Positions 16,446 to 25,469 of a DNA stretch of 64,000 nucleotides are shown here, in pieces. Positions within the stretch are counted from its first letter, which is position 1. Each line of letters opens with the position of its first letter. Under the pieces are notes generated by a model, which was given only the letters and a program-made list of their open reading frames with translations, had not been told where the DNA came from and searched no databases. The DNA is taken from the NCBI GenBank assembly GCA_964462525.1, contig CAYWWY010000002.1, positions 124,001 through 188,000 on the forward strand, in the 5' to 3' direction. The position numbers and the translations under genes were made by a program. This DNA is from CAYWWY01 sp964462525. Its GTDB lineage: Bacteria; Thermotogota; Thermotogae; MWEM01.

Positions 16446-17491
16446 ACCTTTTTCCTTGGAAGCAAAAGAAGAAACCTATTTTCTTAGGTCTGGTCATCGC
16501 AATCGTGGTTATGATGGCCATTTTCACATATCGCGATGTCGAGTATTCAGTGGCCCTTACGCTGATTATTCCTTCTCCTGCAGAGGCTTCTATGCAACAA
16601 AGTCGGTTGGTGTACTACCAACTAATGACCTCTCTTTTTGAGAATCACGGGTTTTCCACATCTTTTTCTATCCTACGCTATGATTCCGCCCAACAACTTA
16701 CATCCCACATAGATCGACTTCGAAATGCGCGGAGTACCCATGTGGTTGTTGTATATCCGCCGGAATCCTATGATTGGGCGTCCGCCTTTTCCGACAAAGT
16801 GTACCATGCAAACACTTTGATTATCGTACCCACTCTAGCCAATCACGAACCATATCGCGATCGCCAAGAATGGATCGGCCTTGCTCCGCCCCCTGGTCGG
16901 ATCTTCGCTGCGCTGCAGTTCTATTTTAGGCAGGAGGACAGAGTCCTTTGGATCAGCAACACACCACCCGCATATTCTGAGTTACAGCAACCTTGGGATC
17001 TTCGCTGGTTTGAATGGAACCCAGAGAACCGAGACCTTGTGAACTCAATAGTTTTGGAGTTTCAGCCTCAATGGATATTGATCGATATACAACCAAACGA
17101 AGTCATTTTCTTGATCGAGAGCATTGAAGAAGCACCCAATGAGCGGATTATTCTTTCTCCCAAATCCACGCAATTCTATATGCTTTCCGAATCCATTCAA
17201 GAATTACGAGGAGTAATAGGAATGAGTTGGGCGCACCCTCAAAAAATCCCCTCTTTATCTGTGCGTTGGGATGTGTATCCTACTCTGGATGTGGTTAAAG
17301 TCCTTTCTGAATATTATGCTCGAACACGATCAATTTCTCATTTTCTCCGATATCTCGAGGAATCCTCGTTTTCAGGACCATTTGAAGAAGTGCTGTTTGT
17401 TGATGGATACAAAGTGCAACCCGTGTATTTCATTGAATTGGGCATGGGTATAACGGAACCTTTGTTTACTTCAGTCCCTTCGCGTTTTTAG
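16442..17491 (+). CDS. Membrane-anchored periplasmic-binding-protein-like protein
   Basis: A 349-residue protein with a short basic N-terminus and one membrane segment (about residues 13-29, FLGLVIAIVVMMAIF), then a large outside domain. The alternation of strands and helices (VALTLIIPSP, HVVVVYPPES, TLIIVPTLAN, RVLWIS, WILIDIQP) resembles the type I periplasmic-binding fold (LivJ/TMAO receptor-like), but I see no family signature. The TTG start overlaps the previous stop (TTGA), and AAGG lies upstream. The next gene encodes a membrane protein with a degenerate GGDEF domain, so the two may form a receptor-transducer pair; this is inference. Confidence 0.65.
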   Translation: MNLFPWKQKKKPIFLGLVIAIVVMMAIFTYRDVEYSVALTLIIPSPAEASMQQSRLVYYQLMTSLFENHGFSTSFSILRYDSAQQLTSHIDRLRNARSTHVVVVYPPESYDWASAFSDKVYHANTLIIVPTLANHEPYRDRQEWIGLAPPPGRIFAALQFYFRQEDRVLWISNTPPAYSELQQPWDLRWFEWNPENRDLVNSIVLEFQPQWILIDIQPNEVIFLIESIEEAPNERIILSPKSTQFYMLSESIQELRGVIGMSWAHPQKIPSLSVRWDVYPTLDVVKVLSEYYARTRSISHFLRYLEESSFSGPFEEVLFVDGYKVQPVYFIELGMGITEPLFTSVPSRF

Positions 17492-17546
17492 TGAATACTC
17501 AACGCCTCATGTGTAGAGAAAAACGAAGAGAGGAGAAGCAAGAAGA

Positions 17547-19334
17547 ATGAGCATGACTCCTTCATGGAAAAAGAGCGTTCACAAACTCCAATGGCTATGG
17601 TTTGCTATTTTTCTAGCGCTTGCGCTCGCTTTTGGCTGTTTCCAATCTTCTCAATACACCCAACGCTTCGAAGAGGTGTTTCAACAGCAATCAAACATCC
17701 TCGATTCGTGGGTTTCTTCTTTGGTTTACCAGGATAATGTCCGGAATATGGCTCGCAGGCGGATGGTGTATGATTATGCTATAGAACCCCACACATCTAT
17801 CCAGAAAATCTATCAAATCTTTGACTTCTATGCTTTGGAAAAACCCTTGCTTTCAAGGGACTTAATGGGAATCTGGCTGTCTGAAATCTTTTGGGATGAC
17901 CACCTGGAACAGGATGTGGTCCTTCTTCTTCATATGAATCATGAGAAATTTGTTTTGGAATGGTTTGACATTCATACTTTTCAATCTATGGTCAATCCTT
18001 TCATTCAAGAATCATACCCTCTGATTCTAATAGACAGCAACTTGTATGGAATCTTTTTGGGAGGAAAAACAGCTCAAGAGCCTTTTGACTTTTTTTCTCT
18101 TCAGAGGTTTACCGTTCTCAATAATCCATTCTTCATCATCCATGGTTCCTTATTCTACTACCGAGAATACCAGTGGAACCAGTTCCGGGTATTCCAACTC
18201 GGGCTCCTTTCTCCTGATATCCTCCAATCGTTTTTGAATGTATTGATTCCGTTTATCATCGGGCTGGTTTTCTTCATTCATATTTCTTCATACGCCTCCC
18301 AAGAAAGCCGGAAGGTTGCTACGAGTATTGATAACTTGGAACGAGCGATCCGGAATGAAAAGTCCCTCATTTTTCCCGAAGGCACTTCCTTGTTGGAGGG
18401 TTGGGAACCGATCTTCCAGGAGTGGAACAACCATGTAAAAAGAAAAGGAACGGTTCAAAAAGAAATAGAAAGGCTAACCAAGAGAGTCTCAGAACTCGGG
18501 AATCGTGAAATGGAGTACAACAGAGGGATTAATGCTATGTATCAAGTATTGGCACGCCTGTCTCTTGAGCACCAATATGATGTGCGAACGGTTTTCTCAT
18601 CGATGATGGAAACAGTTTTCTTGAAATCCCCGGTTTTCAAATCGATCGTTATGGAAAAAGATCAACAGATCGTCGAACGATGGGGTGTATCCTCCGAAAA
18701 CTATTCGGACATGATTAGCGTTAGATATCACTATGAAGAATATACTCTAAAAATCCTACCTTCAAATGAGATCAACGAAAATGAATATCAGGTCCATCGT
18801 GAAATGCTTCGCCTCGGTGCACAAACGATCGTAACTCTTTGCTTACTCGCCTCAAAAGGGCAGATTGATCCACGAAGTGGATTGCTTCGATTCGATGTTT
18901 TCAGAGATCTTCTTGAGAAAGAAATGGATAAATGCCACCGATATCAAAGCCCGGGAATCTTGAGTATTTTAGAACTAAATGAATTACCCCAGTTGCTGGA
19001 ACAGTTCGGGATTGGATTTATGGAAGGTTTGGAACAGAAAATCGGAACCATCCTTCAACAGGGTGTTCGGTCTTCCGATCTTCTGTGCAAATATTCCGAA
19101 AAATCTTATTTGTTATTTTTCCTACAATCAAATGACGCATCTGTCGAAGAGCGTCTTCAGAGCATAGCAAAACGGATTATAGAAGAATCAATAACACTGG
19201 GTCAAGGGAAATTGGTTCAAACGTTTCGATTCGCTTTATCCTCATATACGCTCAATATGGAAAAAGCAGACGATTTCATTCAAAAAACCATTGACAATTT
19301 AGCCCAAAAGCCATCTTCAAACGGATCTACCTAA
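17547..19334 (+). CDS. Membrane signalling protein with degenerate GGDEF domain
   Basis: A 595-residue protein: a membrane segment (about residues 14-34), an outside domain of about 190 residues, a second membrane segment (about 231-252), a coiled-coil linker (EIERLTKRVSEL, about 305-325), a GAF-like stretch (about 330-430), and a C-terminal GGDEF-like domain (about 440-580). The domain opens with the family DPRSGLLRFDVF, but the catalytic GGDEF loop is replaced by a stretch reading KYSEKSY, so it should not make c-di-GMP. It could bind a ligand or a protein instead. A GGAG site precedes the ATG. The end overlaps the converging glutaredoxin gene by 18 bases. Confidence 0.68.
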   Translation: MSMTPSWKKSVHKLQWLWFAIFLALALAFGCFQSSQYTQRFEEVFQQQSNILDSWVSSLVYQDNVRNMARRRMVYDYAIEPHTSIQKIYQIFDFYALEKPLLSRDLMGIWLSEIFWDDHLEQDVVLLLHMNHEKFVLEWFDIHTFQSMVNPFIQESYPLILIDSNLYGIFLGGKTAQEPFDFFSLQRFTVLNNPFFIIHGSLFYYREYQWNQFRVFQLGLLSPDILQSFLNVLIPFIIGLVFFIHISSYASQESRKVATSIDNLERAIRNEKSLIFPEGTSLLEGWEPIFQEWNNHVKRKGTVQKEIERLTKRVSELGNREMEYNRGINAMYQVLARLSLEHQYDVRTVFSSMMETVFLKSPVFKSIVMEKDQQIVERWGVSSENYSDMISVRYHYEEYTLKILPSNEINENEYQVHREMLRLGAQTIVTLCLLASKGQIDPRSGLLRFDVFRDLLEKEMDKCHRYQSPGILSILELNELPQLLEQFGIGFMEGLEQKIGTILQQGVRSSDLLCKYSEKSYLLFFLQSNDASVEERLQSIAKRIIEESITLGQGKLVQTFRFALSSYTLNMEKADDFIQKTIDNLAQKPSSNGST

Positions 19335-19559
19335 GTATCTGTTGATTTTGGCTTTGTCAAATCCCACGACATAGTCCGATCCAATTTCAATTACAGGAAC
19401 CCCCATTTGCCCTGTTTTTTGAACCATCATTTGTGCCGCTCTTTGGTCTTTGGACACATCTTTTTCCTGAAAGGACAAACCCATTTGCCGAAAGTATTGT
19501 TTGGCTGTGGTACAATACGGGCATGAGGGTGTTGTGTAGATTGTTATTTTTTTCTCCAT
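19317..19559 (-). CDS. Glutaredoxin-family thiol protein (CPYC)
   Basis: An 80-residue glutaredoxin/NrdH-like protein with the active-site CPYC (Cys13, Cys16), the cis-proline loop MGVPVIEIG and the later VVGFD. It would reduce disulfides or deliver electrons from a reductase. The start at 19559 is chosen because GGAG lies 8 bases upstream; longer starts would extend into the promoter. The promoter contains a CsoR-type palindrome, so expression may respond to copper or to sulfur species. Confidence 0.9.
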   Translation of the reverse strand: MEKKITIYTTPSCPYCTTAKQYFRQMGLSFQEKDVSKDQRAAQMMVQKTGQMGVPVIEIGSDYVVGFDKAKINRYLGRSV

Positions 19560-19592
19560 AGTCATCACTCCTTTACCGGTTTCGTATTGTAA

Positions 19593-19622
19593 AGTATACC
19601 ATACCCCGAGGGGGTATGTCAA
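19593..19622 (-). promoter_or_regulatory. Promoter of the glutaredoxin gene
   Basis: On the minus strand TTGACA (19622-19617), an 18-base spacer and TATACT (19598-19593) make a strong sigma-70 type promoter 34 bases upstream of the ATG. The spacer is almost filled by the palindrome at 19600-19618. Confidence 0.8.
19600..19618. promoter_or_regulatory. CsoR/CstR-type operator palindrome
   Basis: CATACCCCGAGGGGGTATG is a perfect inverted repeat with 8-base arms around a 3-base centre. The G/C tract flanked by TAT resembles operators of the CsoR/RcnR/CstR family, which sense Cu(I), Ni or persulfides. It sits between the -35 and -10 of the glutaredoxin promoter, overlapping the end of the -35, so a bound repressor would block RNA polymerase. 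It is also 34 bases upstream of xseA on the other strand. Confidence 0.65.
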
Positions 19623-19651
19623 TAGGCTATTGTTAGAGGTTTGGAGGGACA

Positions 19652-20935
19652 ATGAGCGTCTTTTCCGTTTCATCACTAGTCCAATCGATTCGATATTCGT
19701 TCAGCCAGCATCCGGTTCTCCGAAACAGCCTACAAGTGGAAGGAGAGGTTTCCGGTTTTAAGGTCTATGGACCCCATGCCTACTTTTCTTTGAAGGATGA
19801 GCATGCCTTGATTAAGTGTGTGTATTTTGGGGTTCCTAAATGGATAAAGGATAAAGCGAATGACGGAATCAGGGCTTTGCTCGGTGGTCGGATCGATATC
19901 TATGCCAAAAAAGGAGAACTGCAATTCTATGCGGATTCTTTTGAGGTGTTATCTCAGGAAGGATACCTACTGATTCAATTCTTACACCTCAAAGATCGGT
20001 TGATTTCGGAAGGGATCATTCCCCGCAAAGAAGAGCAAAAAAGACTGCTCCCGAAGTGCCCCCATCGGATCGGTCTTGTCGCGTCCCGTAGTTCTGCGGC
20101 GTTACAAGACATGATAAAAGTATTCCAAAATCGGTATCCATTTGCGGAACTGTGCTTGTTCCACACTTCGGTGCAAGGAAATACCGCAAAGGACGAAATC
20201 GCTAGCGCTATCGAATCCGCTCAATCGCATAAAGTCGATCTCATAATTGTCGCACGGGGTGGGGGTTCTCTTGAAGATCTTTGGCCATTTAACGAAGAGA
20301 AGGTGGTTCGCGCTGTACGTTCTTCGAAAGTTCCGATTATTACTGGTGTCGGGCATCAAATAGACAATATGTTGGTCGATTTCGCCGCAGACTACTACGC
20401 ATCGACTCCAACAGCAGCTGCTGCATTCGCGGTACCAGATGCGCACCAACAGATTTATCATTCATTCTTATCCATACAGCGATCCGCAAAGGAAATTACC
20501 ACACAGTGGGCAAAGAAAAAGCAGAACCTGAGGATCCTGAGAGGGAAAATCCGGATCCATCGGCCGGATTTGCGTCTCCAAAGACAGAGACTGAAAGCGG
20601 AGCGACTCCGAGAAACCATGAAGGAATGTGTTCGACAAACCTGGGAACGATCAATACAAAGAAGCGATCATTGGAAAAACCGTTTACAGAAGAATACGCC
20701 CATCCACAGCATATCCGTATTCAAAACCCGATTACATGGGTATAAAGAAGCTTTCGACTCCCTCCACCCCTTACGAACGGTTCAAAGGGGATTTGCTTGG
20801 GTGGAAAAAGACGGAGCTATTATTTCCGAATCCCAATCACTGAAACCCAAAGACCAAATTCGAATCATAATGCGGGATGGCCGAGTGGTTTCGATTGTTG
20901 AAAAGGTCATCGGAAAAGGAGAAATTGATGCCTGA
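19652..20935 (+). CDS. xseA: Exodeoxyribonuclease VII large subunit
   Basis: The 427-residue catalytic subunit of exonuclease VII, which degrades single-stranded DNA. The N-terminal OB domain (VEGEVSGFKVYGPHAYFSLKD) is followed by the catalytic core with RIGLVASRSSAALQD, the IIVARGGGSLEDLWPFN motif, VGHQID and DFAADYYASTPTAAAAFAVP; a long coiled coil and a short beta barrel close the protein. The ATG has a GGAGG site. The stop overlaps the start of xseB by 8 bases, as is common for this pair. Confidence 0.95.
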   Translation: MSVFSVSSLVQSIRYSFSQHPVLRNSLQVEGEVSGFKVYGPHAYFSLKDEHALIKCVYFGVPKWIKDKANDGIRALLGGRIDIYAKKGELQFYADSFEVLSQEGYLLIQFLHLKDRLISEGIIPRKEEQKRLLPKCPHRIGLVASRSSAALQDMIKVFQNRYPFAELCLFHTSVQGNTAKDEIASAIESAQSHKVDLIIVARGGGSLEDLWPFNEEKVVRAVRSSKVPIITGVGHQIDNMLVDFAADYYASTPTAAAAFAVPDAHQQIYHSFLSIQRSAKEITTQWAKKKQNLRILRGKIRIHRPDLRLQRQRLKAERLRETMKECVRQTWERSIQRSDHWKNRLQKNTPIHSISVFKTRLHGYKEAFDSLHPLRTVQRGFAWVEKDGAIISESQSLKPKDQIRIIMRDGRVVSIVEKVIGKGEIDA

Positions 20936-21194
20936 ATCACGGGATAACCAACCGGCTTCTTACTCTTTTGAAGAATTGATGAATGAAATTGAACGCATGG
21001 TTCAAGCATTGGAGAAAGGAGATCTTTCTTTGGAAAGAACTCTTGAGATCTTTCGTGAAGGTGTGGATGCGTTTCGACAAGCAGAAAGCATTCTATCCAA
21101 AGCAGAAGTCCAAGTTCACGACATGATGAAGGAATTGGAGGTAGCGGATGACACCCGATCTGAGAACCCTCCAGACAATGATCCCTCGGATTAA
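20928..21194 (+). CDS. xseB: Exodeoxyribonuclease VII small subunit
   Basis: An 88-residue subunit with the family core SFEELMNEIERMVQALEKGDLSLERTLEIFREGV. It binds the coiled coil of XseA. The ATG at 20928 follows AGGAG by 6 bases; longer frames upstream would lie inside xseA without a ribosome site. The last 16 codons, encoding an acidic tail, overlap the start of dxs by 47 bases in another frame, which is an unusually long overlap. Confidence 0.9.
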   Translation: MPESRDNQPASYSFEELMNEIERMVQALEKGDLSLERTLEIFREGVDAFRQAESILSKAEVQVHDMMKELEVADDTRSENPPDNDPSD

Positions 21195-23118
21195 GCAGGG
21201 GGATCTGAAGGATCTTCAGCAGATCGCAGCAGAGATACGAAATCAGATTATTGAAACGACAAAAAAAAATGGCGGTCATCTCGCTTCCAATTTGGGCGTA
21301 GTTGAACTCACAATCGCTTTGTATCGATCCTTCGATTTCCCGGAAGAAGACGTTCTTGTCTGGGATACGGGCCATCAATCCTACGCTCATAAAATCATTA
21401 CCGGTAGAGCGGATCAGTTTAACACCCTTCGAACCTTAGGTGGCATCAGCGGCTTCACAAGCATTTTAGAAAGCCCTTTTGACACATTCGGAGCTGGGCA
21501 CGTAGGGACCGCGATTGGAGCCGGATTGGGGTTTGAACAGGCAAAAAGGCATTCGAATCAAACCGGAAACATCGTCGCTGTTGTTGGTGATGGAGCCTTA
21601 ACTTCAGGCCCTTCACTTGAAGCGTTGAATCTGGCATCTCAACTGAAAAGCAATCTGAGATTGATCATCAATGATAATGGTATGTCCATCCATGAGAATG
21701 TGGGGGCTTTTGCCAGAAGTTTTGCGCTTCTTCGAACCAGTTCGAGTTATGCTGGTATGAAGGATCGACTAAAAACCTTTTTTAAGCATACTCATTTGGA
21801 TGGAATTGAGATGGGTCTGGAGAAGATTCGGGACGCATGCAAATATACGATCCTTCCCCAGAGTTTTTTCGAAAATATGGGTTGGAAATACATTGGGCCT
21901 GTCGACGGACATGACCTTGAGTTTTTGATTGCCCTTATGGACAATTTAAAAAGAGACTATCAAAGACCGACGATTATCCACGTCCACACATGCAAAGGGA
22001 AGGGATATTCCGAAGCTGAGAAGCAACCCGTTCTCTTTCACGGAATCGGCAAGGTTGATCCCCATCCATCAGACGGTTCCCCTGAGAAAAAAACCGCTTA
22101 TAGTTCAGCGATGGGACAGGCTATATGCTATTGGGCAAAAAAGGACCCCCGACTAATCGCAATTACAGCCGCGATGGAAGAGGGAACTGGCCTTGGTTTG
22201 TTCAAACAAACATTTCCCGATCGACTGTATGATCTTGGCATTACTGAATCGCTTTGCGCTATTTTCAGCGCCGCTTTAGCCAAAAAAAGCTATCATCCAG
22301 TTTTTGCCGTCTACTCAACTTTTTTGCAAAGAGCATATGATCAATTGGTTCATGATATCGCCCTTCAAAAACTACCCGTACTCTTCCTTGTGGATCGCGC
22401 GGGAATTGTCGGAGAAGATGGACCGACACACCATGGGATCTTTGATATTTCTTTTTCTCTACCCATTCCTGGTTCTCGCATCTATAGCCCATCAAGCATC
22501 ATCAACTTGATTCGGATTATGGGTCACCTCCATTCGAAAGGATGGCATAGCAGCGGGCCACTATTTGTACGGTACCCTCGGGAAGAGGAACTATTGCCTT
22601 GTTTGCCCGTAGAAACCTACTTTGAAGACCCGAAAGACCCAGAACGATGGGACGTATACTTGGCCAAAAAGCGAGAAGAGCAAAAAGCCGTGATCTTTGC
22701 AGTAGGTAGTATGTTTTCCGTTGCCCGTAAAGTCCAAAACGTGTTTTATGACTACTTAACTGTAGTGGATTGCAGCTCAGTGAAGCCATTGGATTGGGAG
22801 ACAATCTCCCATATCCTAACTCGGCCCAATCCACAAAGGATCTTTATTCTAGAGGAAGGCGCGCGGATTTGCGGATTTGGACAATACCTCATCGCCGAAT
22901 TGATCGAGACCAAACCCGATTTAGCCCAAAAGATCTGGAGCATTCACCATTATGCCATCCCTGATCAGTTTGTTCCTCATGGGAGTAGAAACCAGTTGCT
23001 TGATTTTGTCGGGCTATCCGCGGAGAAATTGATCAAGAGGATATCCGAAGCGATGGACGAAGAACCAAAATCCATCTTAGACTCTCACTCAACCCTATGG
23101 AGGAAAATTAGCATATGA
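21148..23118 (+). CDS. dxs: 1-deoxy-D-xylulose-5-phosphate synthase
   Basis: A 656-residue thiamine-diphosphate enzyme that joins pyruvate and glyceraldehyde 3-phosphate, the first step of the MEP isoprenoid pathway. Visible motifs are GGHLASNLGVVELTIAL, DTGHQSYAHKI, the ThDP motif VGDGALTSG through IINDNG, and the transketolase middle domain with LVDRAGIVGEDGPTHHG. The ITES segment corresponds to the usual AEQH region, so the catalytic Glu is kept but its neighbours differ. The GGAGG site at spacing 7 lies inside xseB. It forms one operon with xseAB and the HAD gene. Confidence 0.94.
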   Translation: MTPDLRTLQTMIPRIKQGDLKDLQQIAAEIRNQIIETTKKNGGHLASNLGVVELTIALYRSFDFPEEDVLVWDTGHQSYAHKIITGRADQFNTLRTLGGISGFTSILESPFDTFGAGHVGTAIGAGLGFEQAKRHSNQTGNIVAVVGDGALTSGPSLEALNLASQLKSNLRLIINDNGMSIHENVGAFARSFALLRTSSSYAGMKDRLKTFFKHTHLDGIEMGLEKIRDACKYTILPQSFFENMGWKYIGPVDGHDLEFLIALMDNLKRDYQRPTIIHVHTCKGKGYSEAEKQPVLFHGIGKVDPHPSDGSPEKKTAYSSAMGQAICYWAKKDPRLIAITAAMEEGTGLGLFKQTFPDRLYDLGITESLCAIFSAALAKKSYHPVFAVYSTFLQRAYDQLVHDIALQKLPVLFLVDRAGIVGEDGPTHHGIFDISFSLPIPGSRIYSPSSIINLIRIMGHLHSKGWHSSGPLFVRYPREEELLPCLPVETYFEDPKDPERWDVYLAKKREEQKAVIFAVGSMFSVARKVQNVFYDYLTVVDCSSVKPLDWETISHILTRPNPQRIFILEEGARICGFGQYLIAELIETKPDLAQKIWSIHHYAIPDQFVPHGSRNQLLDFVGLSAEKLIKRISEAMDEEPKSILDSHSTLWRKISI

Positions 23119-23975
23119 ACAGCATCCATGCAAAACACCTTTTCCTTGATATTGATGGAACTTTGATCAACAGTCAAGGAGAGCTAGGTAGTGGGTTACC
23201 CCATGCAATCCAAACTTTGCGGAACAACGGTATTGACGTGGTCTTCTGTAGTGGAAGGATGTTTCAATCGATGAAACGGTTCACACAAGCACATTTTGGG
23301 ACAACATTTCCCATAATTTCTTATAACGGAGCAATGATCCATATGGATTCGAACGATTCTTGCCCCTCATTCCATCATCCAATGGGAATATCAGACGCGC
23401 TGGAAATCATAACCCGGATGAACCGATTGGGGTTTCACTATCAAATCTATCTCAATGATCAGATATACGTTACAGAGCACAATGAATGGATTTCTGATTA
23501 TGTTCAACACGCCGACACACGATTTTGCATAACGAATGATCTTTCCGAACTCATATTGGAAATGGGCATTGGACCAACAAAAATCCTTGCAATCCCCCCA
23601 CAGGATGACTTTGAAGCGTCGAAACGAACCATTCAATCTTCTTTACATGATCTTGCCGATGTCTTCAACTCTTTCCGAAACTATGTGGATATCTGCCCAA
23701 AAGACATCAATAAAGGGAGCGCAATTCAGGAACTTGCTCGGTCTATGGAGTGGAGTTTGATGCAGTGTGTCATGATAGGAGACAGTGAAAATGATTGGGA
23801 AGCATTTGGCGTTGTCGGAACAGGGATTGCCATGGGGAACGCAGATCCTCGTGTCAAAAAAAGGGCGAAATATGTCGTCTCGGATAACGATCACTGCGGG
23901 GCTTTGGCGGGCATCCATCTTTGCTTTGATCGGTATCTTTCTCTCGCTTCTTCCTCAAGCTCAAGTCATTCTTGA
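23115..23975 (+). CDS. HAD-superfamily Cof-type hydrolase
   Basis: A 286-residue type IIB HAD phosphatase. The motifs are DIDGTL (motif I, nucleophile Asp), SGR (motif II), the Lys of DINKGSA (motif III) and GDSENDWEAF (motif IV), with a C2 cap between II and III. Such proteins dephosphorylate sugar phosphates or flavin precursors; the substrate cannot be told. The ATG overlaps the dxs stop (ATGA), with GGAGG upstream. The tail ends in a serine run and overlaps the next gene by 104 bases. Confidence 0.88.
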   Translation: MNSIHAKHLFLDIDGTLINSQGELGSGLPHAIQTLRNNGIDVVFCSGRMFQSMKRFTQAHFGTTFPIISYNGAMIHMDSNDSCPSFHHPMGISDALEIITRMNRLGFHYQIYLNDQIYVTEHNEWISDYVQHADTRFCITNDLSELILEMGIGPTKILAIPPQDDFEASKRTIQSSLHDLADVFNSFRNYVDICPKDINKGSAIQELARSMEWSLMQCVMIGDSENDWEAFGVVGTGIAMGNADPRVKKRAKYVVSDNDHCGALAGIHLCFDRYLSLASSSSSSHS

Positions 23976-24747
23976 CCTAGATCTTGACGGAGAGCCGTAC
24001 CGGTTGTTTATCGCTCACCCCCACGAGATCCTTCCCGAAATTACGCCGATGGTGTTGGGTTCGGTCAATCAATCCTCTCTTGTAGAAAAATTTGGAAGAT
24101 GTTTGGGCAACCAAGCGATTCTGTTCAACTGCGAAGCAGCAGTTGTCGGAACAACGAGAACCCTTTCATTGGCCGACGAGGACTTCAATCTTTCTTTCTC
24201 CGCTTCCCCATATTTGACCGCGCAAACGCTTAGAGATCTCTCTTGGGGCGCGCTTTCTTCTGGAGTGTTTCCAGTTTTGGACCTAAGAAACGGATACAAC
24301 CCCGAGGTTATCCGTTCATTAATGGCCCGTAAGATCTTTCCTGGACTCCTTATTGACGAAAACCAGTGGCCGGACCCCTTTATCATTGAAACCGGGCTTG
24401 GTGTTGTCACTTCAGATGGCAAATGGATGCAAAACCCTTATGAGTGGAAACGGTTCTCTTGGAAAGGGTCCGAAGTGTCTCCTGATCCATTGCGAATCCA
24501 ACTGCTGATCCATTCCATTACCTTGATCAAACGCACGAAGAATTTCGATACTACCACCATCATCCAAAAAGATCATGGATTGCAAATCATAGATCGAGGG
24601 GTAATTTTGTACCTCCGACCCGATTGGATGGATCCGAAACTCTTTCTTTCCGGAGTTGTTGTTTATTCTTTGGATCCACAAGTGATTCAAGAAGCTACGG
24701 AAGTGTTAATGGGCATCCAACCAGCAAAAGGAAGAAAATCATGGTAA
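23872..24747 (+). CDS. Secreted or membrane-anchored hypothetical protein
   Basis: I do not recognise this 291-residue protein. The start at 23872 is chosen because it gives a signal-peptide-like N-terminus (residues 11-32, LWRASIFALIGIFLSLLP ending QAQV) and has AAGGG upstream. The rest looks like a folded exported domain (LDLDLDGEPYRLFIAHP, VLDLRNGYNPEVIRSLM). Its first 104 bases overlap the HAD gene in another frame, and its stop overlaps rsuA, so it is inside the operon and probably translated by coupling. Confidence 0.65.
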   Translation: MSSRITITAGLWRASIFALIGIFLSLLPQAQVILDLDLDGEPYRLFIAHPHEILPEITPMVLGSVNQSSLVEKFGRCLGNQAILFNCEAAVVGTTRTLSLADEDFNLSFSASPYLTAQTLRDLSWGALSSGVFPVLDLRNGYNPEVIRSLMARKIFPGLLIDENQWPDPFIIETGLGVVTSDGKWMQNPYEWKRFSWKGSEVSPDPLRIQLLIHSITLIKRTKNFDTTTIIQKDHGLQIIDRGVILYLRPDWMDPKLFLSGVVVYSLDPQVIQEATEVLMGIQPAKGRKSW

Positions 24748-25469
24748 CCCGCTTGGATCGGTTTCTGGCTAATGCAAAAAAAGGATCTCGGTCTCAGGTC
24801 AGAAAGGCGATTCTTTCTGGGAAAGCAACAGTTAATGGACAGATAGTAAAGCAAATCGATTATGGTGTGAATGCGCCCAATGACCAAGTAACCCTTGAAG
24901 GAGAGCGTGTCTTTCCGTATCACACAGTCTATATCATGTTCCATAAACCGGCTCAGTCGATCTGCGGCCGAAAAAGTGAGGGCGAGAAGCCTCCTGTATA
25001 CGAGTGGATTGAGCATCCCTATCGAAAGGATCTTTCCATTGCTGGACGATTGGATTCTGACGCGACAGGGCTCTTGCTCCTGTCCAATGATGGTGGATGG
25101 ATCCATCGGATCATCTCGCCACACTCCTTGATTCACAAAACCTATCATGTTGTTGTTGAGGGTTTTGATGCATCCTGGGAAACCGAGTTCTTCAAAGGAA
25201 TCCAGTTATCGGATGGGTTCCGTTGTCGCCCGGTAGTCGAATTCTCATGCAAAGAAAACCCGGATCAAAATACCTCCATGATTCAAATTGGAATCATAGA
25301 AGGGAAATACCACCAAATCAAACGCATGTTCCAAATGGTTGGAAGCCGCGTGCGATCCATTCATCGGATCCAGATTGGCCCCATTTCTCTGGATCCATCC
25401 CTTAAACCTGGGTCATGGCGAGAACTCACTCAAACGGAAAAACTAAGGTTCCCCGACCTATTTCGCTAA
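24741..25469 (+). CDS. RsuA/RluB-family rRNA pseudouridine synthase
   Basis: A 242-residue enzyme that converts uridine to pseudouridine in rRNA. An N-terminal S4 RNA-binding domain (RLDRFLANAKKGSRSQVRKAI) is followed by the catalytic domain, with the catalytic Asp in GRLDSDATGLLLLSNDG and the later HQIKRMF. The size fits RsuA (16S U516) rather than RluB/E, but the target is not certain. The ATG at 24741 overlaps the previous stop and has AGGAA upstream. The 3' end overlaps the converging binding-protein gene by 12 bases. Confidence 0.9.
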   Translation: MVTRLDRFLANAKKGSRSQVRKAILSGKATVNGQIVKQIDYGVNAPNDQVTLEGERVFPYHTVYIMFHKPAQSICGRKSEGEKPPVYEWIEHPYRKDLSIAGRLDSDATGLLLLSNDGGWIHRIISPHSLIHKTYHVVVEGFDASWETEFFKGIQLSDGFRCRPVVEFSCKENPDQNTSMIQIGIIEGKYHQIKRMFQMVGSRVRSIHRIQIGPISLDPSLKPGSWRELTQTEKLRFPDLFR

